From Actinocrispum wychmicini (GTDB taxonomy: Bacteria; Actinomycetota; Actinomycetes; Mycobacteriales; Pseudonocardiaceae): DNA of 64,000 nt. The position numbers and the translations under genes were made by a program. The first letter of the stretch is position 1. Every line of letters begins with the position of its first letter. Below are positions 17,460-26,270 of this stretch, piece after piece. The stretch lies in NCBI RefSeq assembly GCF_004345645.1, contig NZ_SLWS01000001.1, forward strand, positions 124,001-188,000. The letters run 5' to 3'. Below the pieces are notes generated by a model. The model worked only from the letters and a program-made list of their open reading frames with translations. It had not been told where the DNA came from and searched no databases.

Positions 17460-18690
17460 CCTACCGCTGTCGCCCAAGCAACTTGACGCGATCCGGGGCA
17501 GCACGGCGCGGGTCAACCTGTACTCGGGCGCCATCCGCAGCGGCAAGACCGTCGCGAGCCTGCTCCGGTTCTTGATCTACACCGCGTCGGCGCCGCGTGG
17601 TGGTCAGCTCGTGGTCGTCGGCCGCACCCGTGACTCGGTCGCGCGCAACGTGTTCGCTCCGCTCACCGACCCGTCGCTGTTCGGGCTACTCGCCGCCCAC
17701 GTGAACTACACCGCCGGCGCGCCGACCGGGCGGGTACTCGACCGCACGGTGTACGTGCTCGGCGCCTCGGACAGCAAGGCCGAGAAGGTGTTGCGCGGGT
17801 TGACCTGCTGTGGTGCTTACGTCGACGAGCTGACCGTCGTCGCTGAAGACTTCTTCACCCAACTGTTGGGCCGCATGTCGGTTCCGGGTGCGCAACTGTT
17901 TGCCACCACCAACCCGGACAACCCTGCGCACTGGGTGAAACGGCGCTACCTCGACCGGCTCGCCCAGCTACCCGACTGGCGCTCGTTCACCTTCCGGCTC
18001 GACGACAACCCCGCGCTAACTCAGTCTTATAAGGACAGCATCCGGCGTGAGTACACCGGATTGTGGTACCGGCGATTCGTGCTCGGCGAATGGGTCGCCG
18101 CCGAGGGCGCGGTATTCTCCGGCTGGAACCCGGCTCGGCATGTCGTGTCCGCCGACGCACTGCCGACCATGACACGGGTCCTGGCCGCCGGCATCGATCA
18201 CGGCATGACCAACCCGAGCGCGGCAATCCTGCTCGGCATCGGCGCCAACGGCGCGCTCTATGCGATCAACGAGTGGTGGCTCGACCCGACCCACGGCGTC
18301 GAAAGACCGACCGTCGGACAGCAATCCGCGATGATTCGCGGTTGGCTCAACACTCAGCCGACCCGGCCCGAGTTCGTCATCGTCGATCCCGCCGCGGCAT
18401 CCCTGCGCGTCCAGCTCCACCACGACGGCGTGACCACCCAAGCCGCCGACAATGACGTGTCCTACGGCATCGCGCTGTTGGCCTCTCTGCTCGGTTCCGG
18501 CCGCATGTTCATCAGTGACCGGTGCCCGAACCTCATCCGAGAAATCCCCGCCTACTCATGGTCGACCCAGGCAACCGAGAAGGGCGACGACAAACCCATC
18601 AAGGTCGCTGACCACGCCTGTGACGCCTGGCGCTACAGCGTAGTCACCACGGAAAACCTCTGGCGTCCCTTGCTCGCGCTCGCCGCATGA
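17452..18690 (+). CDS. Terminase large subunit
   Basis: A 412-residue packaging ATPase/nuclease of the PBSX/Terminase_3-6 type. Walker A is GAIRSGKT (about 26-33), Walker B/acidic motif GAYVDELT, and the coupling motif FATTNPDNP. The nuclease half shows acidic residues in AAGIDHGMTNPSA, FVIVDPAAASL and DHACDAWRY. ATG 17452 matches the family start and overlaps the small-subunit stop. Its stop overlaps an in-frame ATG upstream of the portal. Confidence 0.93.
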   Translation: MNDLPLSPKQLDAIRGSTARVNLYSGAIRSGKTVASLLRFLIYTASAPRGGQLVVVGRTRDSVARNVFAPLTDPSLFGLLAAHVNYTAGAPTGRVLDRTVYVLGASDSKAEKVLRGLTCCGAYVDELTVVAEDFFTQLLGRMSVPGAQLFATTNPDNPAHWVKRRYLDRLAQLPDWRSFTFRLDDNPALTQSYKDSIRREYTGLWYRRFVLGEWVAAEGAVFSGWNPARHVVSADALPTMTRVLAAGIDHGMTNPSAAILLGIGANGALYAINEWWLDPTHGVERPTVGQQSAMIRGWLNTQPTRPEFVIVDPAAASLRVQLHHDGVTTQAADNDVSYGIALLASLLGSGRMFISDRCPNLIREIPAYSWSTQATEKGDDKPIKVADHACDAWRYSVVTTENLWRPLLALAA

Positions 18691-18710
18691 CCTACCGAAA
18701 GGGGGCGAGC

Positions 18711-20276
18711 ATGGGCGACCAGTGGCCCCCGGCCCCGTTTGACCGCGCGTATCAGCGGATGCGGGAACACGACGCCTGGTATGTCGGCAATCCGGAACAC
18801 CTGGCCACGTTCTACGGCCGCGGTCCGGTCGTGCACACCCGGCCGGCGCAGTACCGCGGCGGGCTGGTCGGTGCCGTGTCGCGGTTCTTCTGGGGCCGCC
18901 CGGTGTCCCCTCGGGGGCAGCAGCGGACCCGGTTGCATGTGCCGCTCGCGTCGGACATCGCGACCGCCTCGGCCGACCTGTTGTTCGCCGAGCCGCCGCG
19001 GATCACTGTCGAGAACAGCGCTACACAAAGCCGGCTCGACGAGATTGTCAACACCCCGGGTGTCCACAGTGCTCTTTTGGAGGCGGCCGAGGTCGCCGCC
19101 GCACTCGGTGGCGTGTATCTGCGGGTGGTCTGGGATGCCGACATTGCTCGACACGCCATGCTCGACGCCGTCGACGCTGATGCCGCGGTGCCGGAATGGC
19201 GTTGGCGCGAACTGTCCGCGGTGACGTTCTGGCAGACCCTCGACGGCACCGACGGCGCCACCGTGCTGCGCCACCTCGAACGCCACGAGCCCGGCCGCAT
19301 CATGCACTCTCTGTACCTGGGCACCGACGACGAACTCGGCCGGCCGATCCCGCTCACCGAACACCCCTCGACCGCGTGGACCGCTCGCGTGGTCGACGCC
19401 GACGGCGCAATCGACACCGGTACCCGCCGGCTCACCGCGAACTACGTCCCGAACATCCGGCCGTCACGCGAATGGCGGTCGGTGCCAGCATTGAAACCGT
19501 TGGGGCGTAGCGACTTTGACGGGGTCGAGCCACTGTTCGACGCGCTCGACGAAACCTATTCGTCGTGGATGCGTGACGTACGGCTCGCCAAGGCCCGACT
19601 GTTGGTGCCCGCCGGCTACCTGCAACCGCTCGGCGGACCCGGCGCGGGCGCGGTGTTCGACGACGATCAAGAGATCTTCACCGAACTCAACATGTTGACC
19701 GGCAGGGGCGATGGGTCACCGCCGATCACCCCGAGCCAGTTCGCGATCCGGGTGCGCGAGCACCGCGAGACGGTCGAGCAGATCACCCACGACGTCCTGC
19801 GGGCGGCCGGCTACTCGCCCAGTACGTTCGGCGAACTGAACGGTGCGACCGGGATCACCGCGACCGAGGTCACCGACCGGCGCGAACTATCTGAGACCAC
19901 CCGGGACAAGAAATCGCGGTACTGGCAGGCCGCGCTCGGCCCGCTCGCCGGCGCGTTGCTCGACGTCGACCGAGCGGTGTTCGGTGGCGCCGGCATCGGG
20001 CTCGACGAGACCCCGCTCGTGGACTTCGGCGACCAGGCCCAACCCGACCCCGCCGAACTCGCCCGCACCGCGCAAACGTTGCTCGCCGCCGAGGCCGCCT
20101 CGACCGACGTGCGGGTGCGCCTCGTGCACCCCGATTGGGACGACGACCAAGTCGCCGCCGAGGTCGCCGCGATCCTCGCCGAGACCGGCCGCACCGTCCC
20201 CGACCCCGCCACCTTCCGCGGACCCGACCAGGCTGGGGGCGCGAGCGATGGTATGGGAACCGGCCCCGGGCAGTGA
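18711..20276 (+). CDS. Portal protein
   Basis: A 521-residue SPP1 gp6-like portal, forming the dodecameric ring at the capsid vertex through which DNA passes. Directly follows terminase. ATG 18711 is preferred over ATG 18687 because AAAGGGGG sits six bases before it. Recognisable parts are the N-terminal MREHDAWYVGNPEHL, the central VYLRVVWDAD wing region and the conserved DVLRAAGYSPSTFGE...TATEVTDRRELS segment near residue 365. The end overlaps the minor capsid gene. Confidence 0.9.
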   Translation: MGDQWPPAPFDRAYQRMREHDAWYVGNPEHLATFYGRGPVVHTRPAQYRGGLVGAVSRFFWGRPVSPRGQQRTRLHVPLASDIATASADLLFAEPPRITVENSATQSRLDEIVNTPGVHSALLEAAEVAAALGGVYLRVVWDADIARHAMLDAVDADAAVPEWRWRELSAVTFWQTLDGTDGATVLRHLERHEPGRIMHSLYLGTDDELGRPIPLTEHPSTAWTARVVDADGAIDTGTRRLTANYVPNIRPSREWRSVPALKPLGRSDFDGVEPLFDALDETYSSWMRDVRLAKARLLVPAGYLQPLGGPGAGAVFDDDQEIFTELNMLTGRGDGSPPITPSQFAIRVREHRETVEQITHDVLRAAGYSPSTFGELNGATGITATEVTDRRELSETTRDKKSRYWQAALGPLAGALLDVDRAVFGGAGIGLDETPLVDFGDQAQPDPAELARTAQTLLAAEAASTDVRVRLVHPDWDDDQVAAEVAAILAETGRTVPDPATFRGPDQAGGASDGMGTGPGQ

Positions 20277-22137
20277 CCCGGCCGACGTCGTCGAGCAGCT
20301 CGCCCGCGACATCCTCGCCGTGTTCACCCAGGCCGAGGCGCGGCTGCTCGCCGACATCGCACGGCGTGCCCGCGCCGACCGCAACGTTCCCGAATGGGCG
20401 AGCCAGAAAGCCGCCGCCGTGCGCGAGTTGCGCCTCGCGGTCGAGCGGATGCTCACCCAACTACACGCCGAGGCAGGCCAAGCCGCGGCCGACGCCGTGC
20501 TCGCCGCGTGGCAGGCCGGCGCCACGACGGCACTCGCCCAACTCTGGGACGTCGGCGCGCTCGACGCCGACCAACTCAGACAACTACGGGACGTCATTCC
20601 CGGCATGGACGCCGCGGCACTGCTCGCCGCGGACCTCACGAGCCGGCTCGACGCGGTGTATCTGCGGGTACTTCGCTGGGGACAGGACGCCTACCAAACC
20701 GCGGTCGCCGCCGCAGCGCCGACACAACTACTCGGCACCGGCACGACCCGCTCAGCGCAACGCGCCGCGTGGGATCGCCTGGTGTCCCAAGGGGTCACGG
20801 GATTCGTGGACCGGTCCGGGCGCGCGTGGAACCTCTCGTCGTACGTCGAGATGGCCACCCGCACCGCGACCGGGCGAGCGTGGAACGAGGGACACCTCGC
20901 CCGCATGGACGCGCTCGGGGTCGACCTGGTCACCGTGTCCCGCACGTCCGACGGATGCGTGCTCTGCGCGGTGTGGCAGGGCCGCATCCTCGCCCGCACG
21001 GGCACGGCCGGTGAGCGGACGGTCGAGAACGAACTCACCGGCGAACCGATGCCCGTCGAGGTTGCCGGCACCGTCGAGGAAGCCCGCGCCGCCGGGCTCA
21101 TGCACCCGAACTGTCGGCATACCTTCCTGCCCTACATCCCCGGCGTGACCCGGGCCGAGCCGGTCGAGCACGACCAGGGCGCCGAGCACGACCGCGAACA
21201 CCTGCGCGAGTTGGAACGCAAAGTACGCAAGGAGAAGCGCAAGGAAGCCGGCGCACTGTCCGACGATGAACGACGCCTAGCACGCGCCAAGATCCGCGCG
21301 CTACAAGGCGAGATCCGCGACCACATCACGGCCACCGGGCTCAACCGCAAACGCTACCGCGAGCAAATCAACCTCGGCCACGGCGACCAGCACGCCGCCC
21401 GACGCCGACGCGAGGACCTCGCCGAACAGGTCGCCGAGGGCAACGCCGAACAAACCCGACTCGACGCCGTCACCGCCGAGCAACAACGCCGACGCGAGCA
21501 AGAACGGCTCGCCGCAGAGAAGGCAGAGCGGGACCGGTACACCGACGAGTTGCGCGGGCTGTCCGACGAGGACCTCGACGCCCGGCTCGCCGAGGCTGCC
21601 AACGACGAGACGCTGCTCGACCTGGTGCTCGCCGAACTGGACCGCCGGCAGGCCGAGCAAGACCAGACCGACGAGGGAGCCGACGAGGACCCGCACGCGG
21701 AGAAGTGGGCCGAGGTCGACCGGCTCGTCGCTGAGGGATCGGACTACGAGCAGGCATACGCCGAGGTGTTCGACAAGGACGTCGACCGGGTGCGCCGAGA
21801 GGCCGCGATCGCCCGGCTACGGGACGATGGATTCCAGGGGCGCGGCTTCGACGAGTTGGCCCGCGCCGCGTACGCCAAAGCGCTCGAAGTGCAATACCTC
21901 GCCGCCGAGGCCGCGACCAATGGCTACCTGCTCACGCCGACAGGACAACGCAAGGGTCTCGACCCGCGGCAACTGTGGCGCCAGAACGAGACCTACGCGC
22001 GGAAATGGGCATCCGACGAGCTGAAAGAATGGTGGGACATCAACGGTAGACTCACCTTCGACCAGTTCGCCGCCCAGCTTCTCAGCGGTGGCAACGACAA
22101 GCGGTTCCGGACGGGTGGTGAGACATGGCTTCAGTGA
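20248..22137 (+). CDS. Minor capsid protein (SPP1 gp7/MuF type) with a long C-terminal extension
   Basis: A 629-residue protein. Residues 1-300 are a Phage_min_cap2/MuF-type head morphogenesis domain with the paired motif DGCVLCAVWQGRIL (Cys237, Cys240) and MHPNCRHTFLPYIPG (286-299). Residues 310-515 are highly charged coiled coil (repeated RRREQERLAAEKAERDR-like). The last ~110 residues form a separate domain with YAKALEVQYLAAEAATNGY and RQNETYARKWASDELKEWW that I cannot name. MuF fusions can carry toxin or effector domains injected with DNA; this is only a possibility here. Confidence 0.85.
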   Translation: MVWEPAPGSDPADVVEQLARDILAVFTQAEARLLADIARRARADRNVPEWASQKAAAVRELRLAVERMLTQLHAEAGQAAADAVLAAWQAGATTALAQLWDVGALDADQLRQLRDVIPGMDAAALLAADLTSRLDAVYLRVLRWGQDAYQTAVAAAAPTQLLGTGTTRSAQRAAWDRLVSQGVTGFVDRSGRAWNLSSYVEMATRTATGRAWNEGHLARMDALGVDLVTVSRTSDGCVLCAVWQGRILARTGTAGERTVENELTGEPMPVEVAGTVEEARAAGLMHPNCRHTFLPYIPGVTRAEPVEHDQGAEHDREHLRELERKVRKEKRKEAGALSDDERRLARAKIRALQGEIRDHITATGLNRKRYREQINLGHGDQHAARRRREDLAEQVAEGNAEQTRLDAVTAEQQRRREQERLAAEKAERDRYTDELRGLSDEDLDARLAEAANDETLLDLVLAELDRRQAEQDQTDEGADEDPHAEKWAEVDRLVAEGSDYEQAYAEVFDKDVDRVRREAAIARLRDDGFQGRGFDELARAAYAKALEVQYLAAEAATNGYLLTPTGQRKGLDPRQLWRQNETYARKWASDELKEWWDINGRLTFDQFAAQLLSGGNDKRFRTGGETWLQ

Positions 22138-22412
22138 CCGCCGAACAAGTCCGCGCCGCACGCGCCGAGGGCTACGCCGCCGGGTACGCGCTGCGTCCCT
22201 CACGGCCCAACCCTTACGCACCCCCGCACGTGCCCGTATGGCTAGACCGCCGCACCACGGCCGAGAAAGCCGCCGGCGAGCGACACGCTCGGTCTGCGCG
22301 CATCCTCGCGGGTGTGTGGCAACGCGCCCACTCTGACGGGCTCGCCGCCTACGCTCGTCACCGTGGCCTCGCCCCGCCGTCGGAACCTCCACCCGTTCAG
22401 TCCGACGATTGA
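22125..22412 (+). CDS. Hypothetical small phage protein
   Basis: A 95-residue protein overlapping the previous gene by 13 bp. Helical N-terminus (TAEQVRAARAEGYAAGYALRP), Pro-rich middle and an Arg/Ala-rich helix; no known domain. It ends the first late block; the following two genes are on the other strand, with a 16-bp tail-to-tail overlap. Confidence 0.5.
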   Translation: MASVTAEQVRAARAEGYAAGYALRPSRPNPYAPPHVPVWLDRRTTAEKAAGERHARSARILAGVWQRAHSDGLAAYARHRGLAPPSEPPPVQSDD

Positions 22413-22663
22413 CGACGTGGTCGGCCCCCGCCGGCACCCCGCCCCAACATTCCCGCCCGCCACTGCGTGATCTCCTCAAGCCGGTCGGGTGACCACCCAG
22501 GCACACCGTCAAGGTTGATATCCGGTAGCGGGAACGGATGTTGCGAGCCGGCGGGGTATCGGTCGCGCCACTTGTCCACCGCGGACGGGGTAACCCCCAG
22601 CGCGGCGGCCAGCCCGGTACGCCCCAGATACCGGGCCGGCTCGCCAGTCGGAGCGGGGCTCAC
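22397..22663 (-). CDS. Small HTH protein in a reverse-strand island
   Basis: An 88-residue protein with a MerR/XRE-like helix-turn-helix (YLGRTGLAAALGVTPSAVDKWRDRYP) and a second conserved block (PLPDINLDGVPGWSPDRLEEITQWRAG) typical of short phage DNA-binding proteins. GTG 22663 overlaps the stop of the upstream gene (GTGA), so the two are translated together. It could regulate the operator-flanked promoter of this pair. The ORF is open further upstream, but without support. Confidence 0.7.
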   Translation of the reverse strand: MSPAPTGEPARYLGRTGLAAALGVTPSAVDKWRDRYPAGSQHPFPLPDINLDGVPGWSPDRLEEITQWRAGMLGRGAGGGRPRRQSSD

Positions 22664-23301
22664 GCGAGCACCGCCTGACCGGCCAAGTCGCCACGGGAGT
22701 AGAACGCGCCGACCGGCGCCGGCCACGCGAACGGCTCGACCGCGACCCGGGTGACGTCCGCGACGGGCTCGGCGAACAGGTCACCCTGACCCATCACCCC
22801 CGCCGTCACAGCCAGCCGACGCAGCGCCTCGGCCTGCCGCATCGGGGTCGTGTCGAACAGTGCGGTCATGTCGTTCACGGTGGTCTCCTTCTCCTGCTCC
22901 TGGTGGCGTGCACGGTCCAGCTCGCGCCGCTCGCAACGGTCGCGGATCTCGTCGGTGCTGGTCCAGTCGATCGCAACGGTGACCCCGCGGAAGCGCGCGG
23001 CCAACATCCGGCGCGCGTTCTCCGGGGAGGACAACCGGCCGTCTCGCTTGACCATCGCGCCGCCCACGAACAGCGGGTCGCACGCCTCAACCCACCCCTC
23101 CGGGGTCTCCAGGCCGGGATGGACGACAACGCGCATGGTCCGGCCCGAGCGCGGGTCGCTGTTGGCAATGACCCGGATCATCGGCGTACCCGCAACGATC
23201 AATGCCGCCGCTTCCGGGTAGTCGTCATTGTGCTTGAGCGCCGCGGCGCGGATCTCCTCGGCGGTCACCGGGATGTTGCCTTCGTAAGCATTGCCGGTCA
23301 T
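22660..23301 (-). CDS. Hypothetical protein of the reverse-strand island
   Basis: A 213-residue protein with no recognised family: helical N-terminus (TAEEIRAAALKHNDDYPEAAALIV), a beta-rich middle (TMRVVVHPGLETPEGWVEACDPLFVGG...VAIDWTSTDEIRDRC) and a Pro/Ala-rich C-terminus. It is read opposite to the surrounding structural genes from a promoter with two palindromes and is coupled to an HTH gene. Likely expressed in the lysogen. Confidence 0.65.
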   Translation of the reverse strand: MTGNAYEGNIPVTAEEIRAAALKHNDDYPEAAALIVAGTPMIRVIANSDPRSGRTMRVVVHPGLETPEGWVEACDPLFVGGAMVKRDGRLSSPENARRMLAARFRGVTVAIDWTSTDEIRDRCERRELDRARHQEQEKETTVNDMTALFDTTPMRQAEALRRLAVTAGVMGQGDLFAEPVADVTRVAVEPFAWPAPVGAFYSRGDLAGQAVLA

Positions 23302-23322
23302 CTCGCGCCCCTCTCGCCAACA

Positions 23323-23382
23323 TTGTCTCTATTGCCGACAACGTTACAGGTAGCTCCTATCGTTGTCCACCCTCTTGGACAA
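23323..23382 (-). promoter_or_regulatory. Operator-flanked promoter of the reverse-strand HTH pair
   Basis: On the minus strand, TGGACA (23364-23369), 17-bp spacer, TAACGT (23341-23346), reading into the gene at 23301. Palindrome TTGTCC-8-GGACAA (23363-23382) covers the -35 and TTGTC-9-GACAA (23323-23341) lies at the -10/start site. The two sites share TTGTC/GACAA halves, so one dimeric regulator probably binds both. Confidence 0.6.
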
Positions 23383-23427
23383 AGTTTTCTGGTTCCCTTT
23401 CCCCGCAACATATGGAGGTCACCCACC

Positions 23428-24057
23428 TTGACCACGCCCACACCCCCCAACGACCCCGCACCCACACCCGAGAGCAGCCCACCGAGCCAGCCGCCCACAC
23501 CGGACACACCACCTCCACCGTCCGCCGAGAACACCGACTCGTCGGCCGATCCGGCGAACCAGCCACCGAACGCCGCGGTCGACGTCGAGGCACTGCGCGC
23601 CGAGGTCGCCGACTGGCGCACCAGGTTCGAGGGCGCACAGCAGGGCATCGTCGACAAGATCGCGACAGCGCTCGGCATCGGCACCGACGAGGCGCCGACC
23701 GTCGAACAGGTCACCGACCAGCTCACCGCGGCCCAACGCGACGCCCGCGAGCGTGCCGTCGACCTGGCCGTCTATCGGGCTGCTGGCATGGCCGGCGCGG
23801 ACCCCGACGCGCTGCTCGACTCGACCGCGTTCCGCAAGCGCGTCGCCGAGCTGGACCCCGCGGCCGACGGGTTCGCCGCGAAGGTCACGGCCGCGATCAC
23901 CGCCGCTGTGAAGGACAACCCGCGGCTTGCCACCAGTCCGGCCACGGCGCCGCGTAGCGGCGCAGAGATCACCGGCGGGTCGCCGTCCGGCTCGGACGAC
24001 CTCGGCTCACTGCCGGTCGAGGACTACATCAAGCGCACCAGGAAGGGGCGTAGCTGA
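23428..24057 (+). CDS. Scaffolding protein
   Basis: A 209-residue protein directly before the major capsid gene, as expected for a scaffold. TTG 23428 is supported by ATGGAGGT eight bases upstream. The first 50 residues are Pro/Thr-rich, followed by a helical coiled region (VEALRAEVADWRTRFEGAQQG) and a C-terminal DDLGSLPVEDYIKRTRKGRS, the short basic tail that in scaffolds contacts the capsid protein. Confidence 0.8.
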   Translation: MTTPTPPNDPAPTPESSPPSQPPTPDTPPPPSAENTDSSADPANQPPNAAVDVEALRAEVADWRTRFEGAQQGIVDKIATALGIGTDEAPTVEQVTDQLTAAQRDARERAVDLAVYRAAGMAGADPDALLDSTAFRKRVAELDPAADGFAAKVTAAITAAVKDNPRLATSPATAPRSGAEITGGSPSGSDDLGSLPVEDYIKRTRKGRS

Positions 24058-24059
24058 CC

Positions 24060-24938
24060 ATGCCCAACCAGTTGTTGACAGTGAACGTGATCGCCCGGGA
24101 GGCGATCGCGACCCTGTATGAGGCCACGGTCATGGCCGGGCTCGTACATCGGGACTATGAAGGCGATTTCACCGGCAACTCCGGCGACACCATCACCATT
24201 CGCAAGCCGGCCACGTTCACCGTGACCGAGTTCAACCGGGCGACCGGCATCGTGTTGCAGGACGTCAAGGAATCCTCGACGTCCCTCACGCTGAACAAAA
24301 TTCCGGACATCAGCTTTGCGGTCACGTCCGAGGACTGGTCGATGCGGATCACCGACTTCTCCGAGCAGTTCCTCCAGCCGGCCATGGAAGCCATCTCGCA
24401 GTACACCGACCGGCTCGTGCTCGGCCTACGTGCCGACATCACACAGTTGGTCGAGTACAACCCGACCGCGCCCAACCCATCGGACGTGTTGGTGGATGCC
24501 GGCAAGGTACTCAACGACGCCAATGTGGACACCGCGCAGCGGCGTGCGGTCGCGGACACCACCCTGACCGCGTTGTTCCAGAAAGATCCGCTGTTCACCC
24601 AGGCACAGCAGGTCGGCGACGACGGCACCGCCCTGCGCGAAGCGTCCATCGGCCGCAAGCGCGGGTTCGACAACTACATGAGCCAGAACGTCAAAGACGG
24701 CGTGTCCCTGGCGTTCCGGCGCGAGGCATTCGCGCTCGTGACCCGCACCCTGCCGTTGCCGCGAGGGATCGGCGCCGGGCAGGGCTCGATCGTCACCTAC
24801 AAAGGCTTGGGACTGCGGGTGATCTACGGCTACGACATGACCAAGAAACAGGACGTGGTCAGCATCGATTGCCTGATGGGGGTCAAGACGCTGGACCCCA
24901 AGCGCGCGGTCTTGATCAAGCGGAAGGCCGGCGCCTGA
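24060..24938 (+). CDS. Major capsid protein
   Basis: A 292-residue protein of the P22-coat-like group with an HK97-type fold. It starts right after the scaffold. Characteristic segments: EAIATLYEATVMAGLVHRDYEGDF, TITIRKPATFTVTEFN, the helix QPAMEAISQYTDRLVLGLRADI and the C-terminal GLGLRVIYGYDMTKKQDVVSIDCLMG. It forms the head shell. The stop overlaps the next gene start (TGATG). Confidence 0.9.
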   Translation: MPNQLLTVNVIAREAIATLYEATVMAGLVHRDYEGDFTGNSGDTITIRKPATFTVTEFNRATGIVLQDVKESSTSLTLNKIPDISFAVTSEDWSMRITDFSEQFLQPAMEAISQYTDRLVLGLRADITQLVEYNPTAPNPSDVLVDAGKVLNDANVDTAQRRAVADTTLTALFQKDPLFTQAQQVGDDGTALREASIGRKRGFDNYMSQNVKDGVSLAFRREAFALVTRTLPLPRGIGAGQGSIVTYKGLGLRVIYGYDMTKKQDVVSIDCLMGVKTLDPKRAVLIKRKAGA

Positions 24939-25204
24939 TGATCGCTTACCGCAACGTGCGCACCGAGGAAGTCCACGAGCCGGAACCTGGTTCGTGGATG
25001 GCGGAACGACTGGCCGGCCTGCCGGACATCTGGGAACCCCTCATCCCCGCCGCGCCGGCACCCACAAGCCCGGCGCGGCCGGTCAAGACAGCCCGGAAGG
25101 CCGACTGGGTCGAGTACGCCATGGCACACGGTCACTCCCGCGAGGACGCCGAAAACCTCTCGCGCGATGACCTCGCCCGACTGTTCGACGACCAGGAGAT
25201 GTAG
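24938..25204 (+). CDS. Small head protein after the capsid gene
   Basis: An 88-residue protein: N-terminal YRNVRTEEVHEPEPGSWMAERL, Pro/Ala linker and a C-terminal helical module (KADWVEYAMAHGHSREDAENLSRDDLARLF) resembling the short SAP/LEM-like tails found in phage head-tail proteins. Start overlaps the capsid stop. Probably a head decoration or completion protein. Confidence 0.6.
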   Translation: MIAYRNVRTEEVHEPEPGSWMAERLAGLPDIWEPLIPAAPAPTSPARPVKTARKADWVEYAMAHGHSREDAENLSRDDLARLFDDQEM

Positions 25205-25206
25205 CC

Positions 25207-25620
25207 GTGCGGGTCTACGCCACGACGGCTGATCTCGTCGAGTACGCCGGTCCGGACGTGCTCGATCAGGACAGTCCGCGACTGCTGGCCCGTGCCTCCG
25301 AACGAGTCGACTCTCTGCTACTCACCGCGGTCTACGACACCACCCCCGACGGACTGCCCGTCGAGGAACAGGTACGCGACGCGCTCACACGGGCCACCTG
25401 CGCGTTGGTGCAGTGGTGGAGCGAGACCGGCGACCCGACCGGCGCCGGCGGACGGTTCGTCGAGTCGCAGATCGGCACACTCCGGCTCAAGCGTTCCGAG
25501 TCCGACACCGAGCCTGACCTTGCCCCGGCCGCAGTCCGCATCCTGGTCACGGCGGGGCTGCTCGCCGATGCACCATACGCGCCACGAGCCTGGGTCACGT
25601 ACGGCAAACCCAAGTCGTAG
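25207..25620 (+). CDS. Head-tail connector, gp15-like
   Basis: A 137-residue GTG-start protein. The pattern VYATTADLVEYAG at the start, a helical LLARASERVDSLLL and VEEQVRDALTRATCALVQWW is that of SPP1 gp15/HK97 gp6-type adaptor proteins that bind the portal. It lies three bases after the previous stop. The next gene is on the opposite strand. Confidence 0.7.
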   Translation: MRVYATTADLVEYAGPDVLDQDSPRLLARASERVDSLLLTAVYDTTPDGLPVEEQVRDALTRATCALVQWWSETGDPTGAGGRFVESQIGTLRLKRSESDTEPDLAPAAVRILVTAGLLADAPYAPRAWVTYGKPKS

Positions 25621-25628
25621 AGCCACTG

Positions 25629-25976
25629 CTACGACGTGGCACGGCCTGGTCGTTGCCCGGGGGGTGATCGACGTCGTCTGCTCCGGCTTTGTTTGCGAGC
25701 AGGGTGGATGGGGATAACGTCCTGTGTCGGGTCGATCAGGTCGGGCGAAGAACTGATCGGGTCGGCGTCCTCCTTCGAACCGACGATGAGATGTCCATCA
25801 GGCTTGAGCTCGATACGGCGATCGGACTTGCCAGCCTCACTTCGTAGCGCATTGCGCTGCTGGAGGAGCCGTCGCCCCTCCGAGATGAGGTGCTTTGCCA
25901 ACAAGAGCGATGCCAACGCGATCACCGTGGTCGGCCCGAGTTCGGGGGCGAGCCTGCCTACCCACGACCAGTCCAT
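25629..25976 (-). CDS. Reverse-strand single-helix membrane protein
   Basis: A 115-residue protein with one N-terminal transmembrane helix (TTVIALASLLLAKHL, about 17-31), then a charged region and a basic tail (KQSRSRRRRSPPGQR). It sits between two connector genes in the opposite direction, in sequence of lower GC than its neighbours. The N-in/N-out topology is not clear. Small membrane proteins of this kind made by prophages often exclude other phages; no direct evidence here. Confidence 0.55.
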   Translation of the reverse strand: MDWSWVGRLAPELGPTTVIALASLLLAKHLISEGRRLLQQRNALRSEAGKSDRRIELKPDGHLIVGSKEDADPISSSPDLIDPTQDVIPIHPARKQSRSRRRRSPPGQRPGRATS

Positions 25977-26122
25977 CTACGTACCTACCCACCTATCTCT
26001 GCTTAAGCCAACAGATCAGGTGGTAGGGGTTTCAATATGACGCCACGACCGCCAGCACCTTGTCAAGCACACCCCTGTCACATATCACCTGGGGAAAACG
26101 GGTCAAGAATCCGAGTTTTCGC

Positions 26123-26152
26123 AGGTCAAGACCTACATGACCCAAAGTAGGT
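26123..26152. repeat. Inverted repeats in the gap before the next connector gene
   Basis: AGGTC-AA-GACCT (26123-26134) overlaps ACCTAC (26131)...GTAGGT (26147-26152). The 294-bp gap 25977-26270 holds no convincing gene; it is A+T-richer and probably contains the promoter of the reverse-strand gene and a restart promoter for the late genes. Confidence 0.4.
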
Positions 26153-26270
26153 AGACTTCGCTCATTTCTGTGCCAGCCGTACTACAACCGAACAAGTGCA
26201 CGACGCCGACCTCTTGCGAATTGGCTGTTATGTCGGTTTCTTGCCGGTTCATATTGGGGGTGGACCCCAC

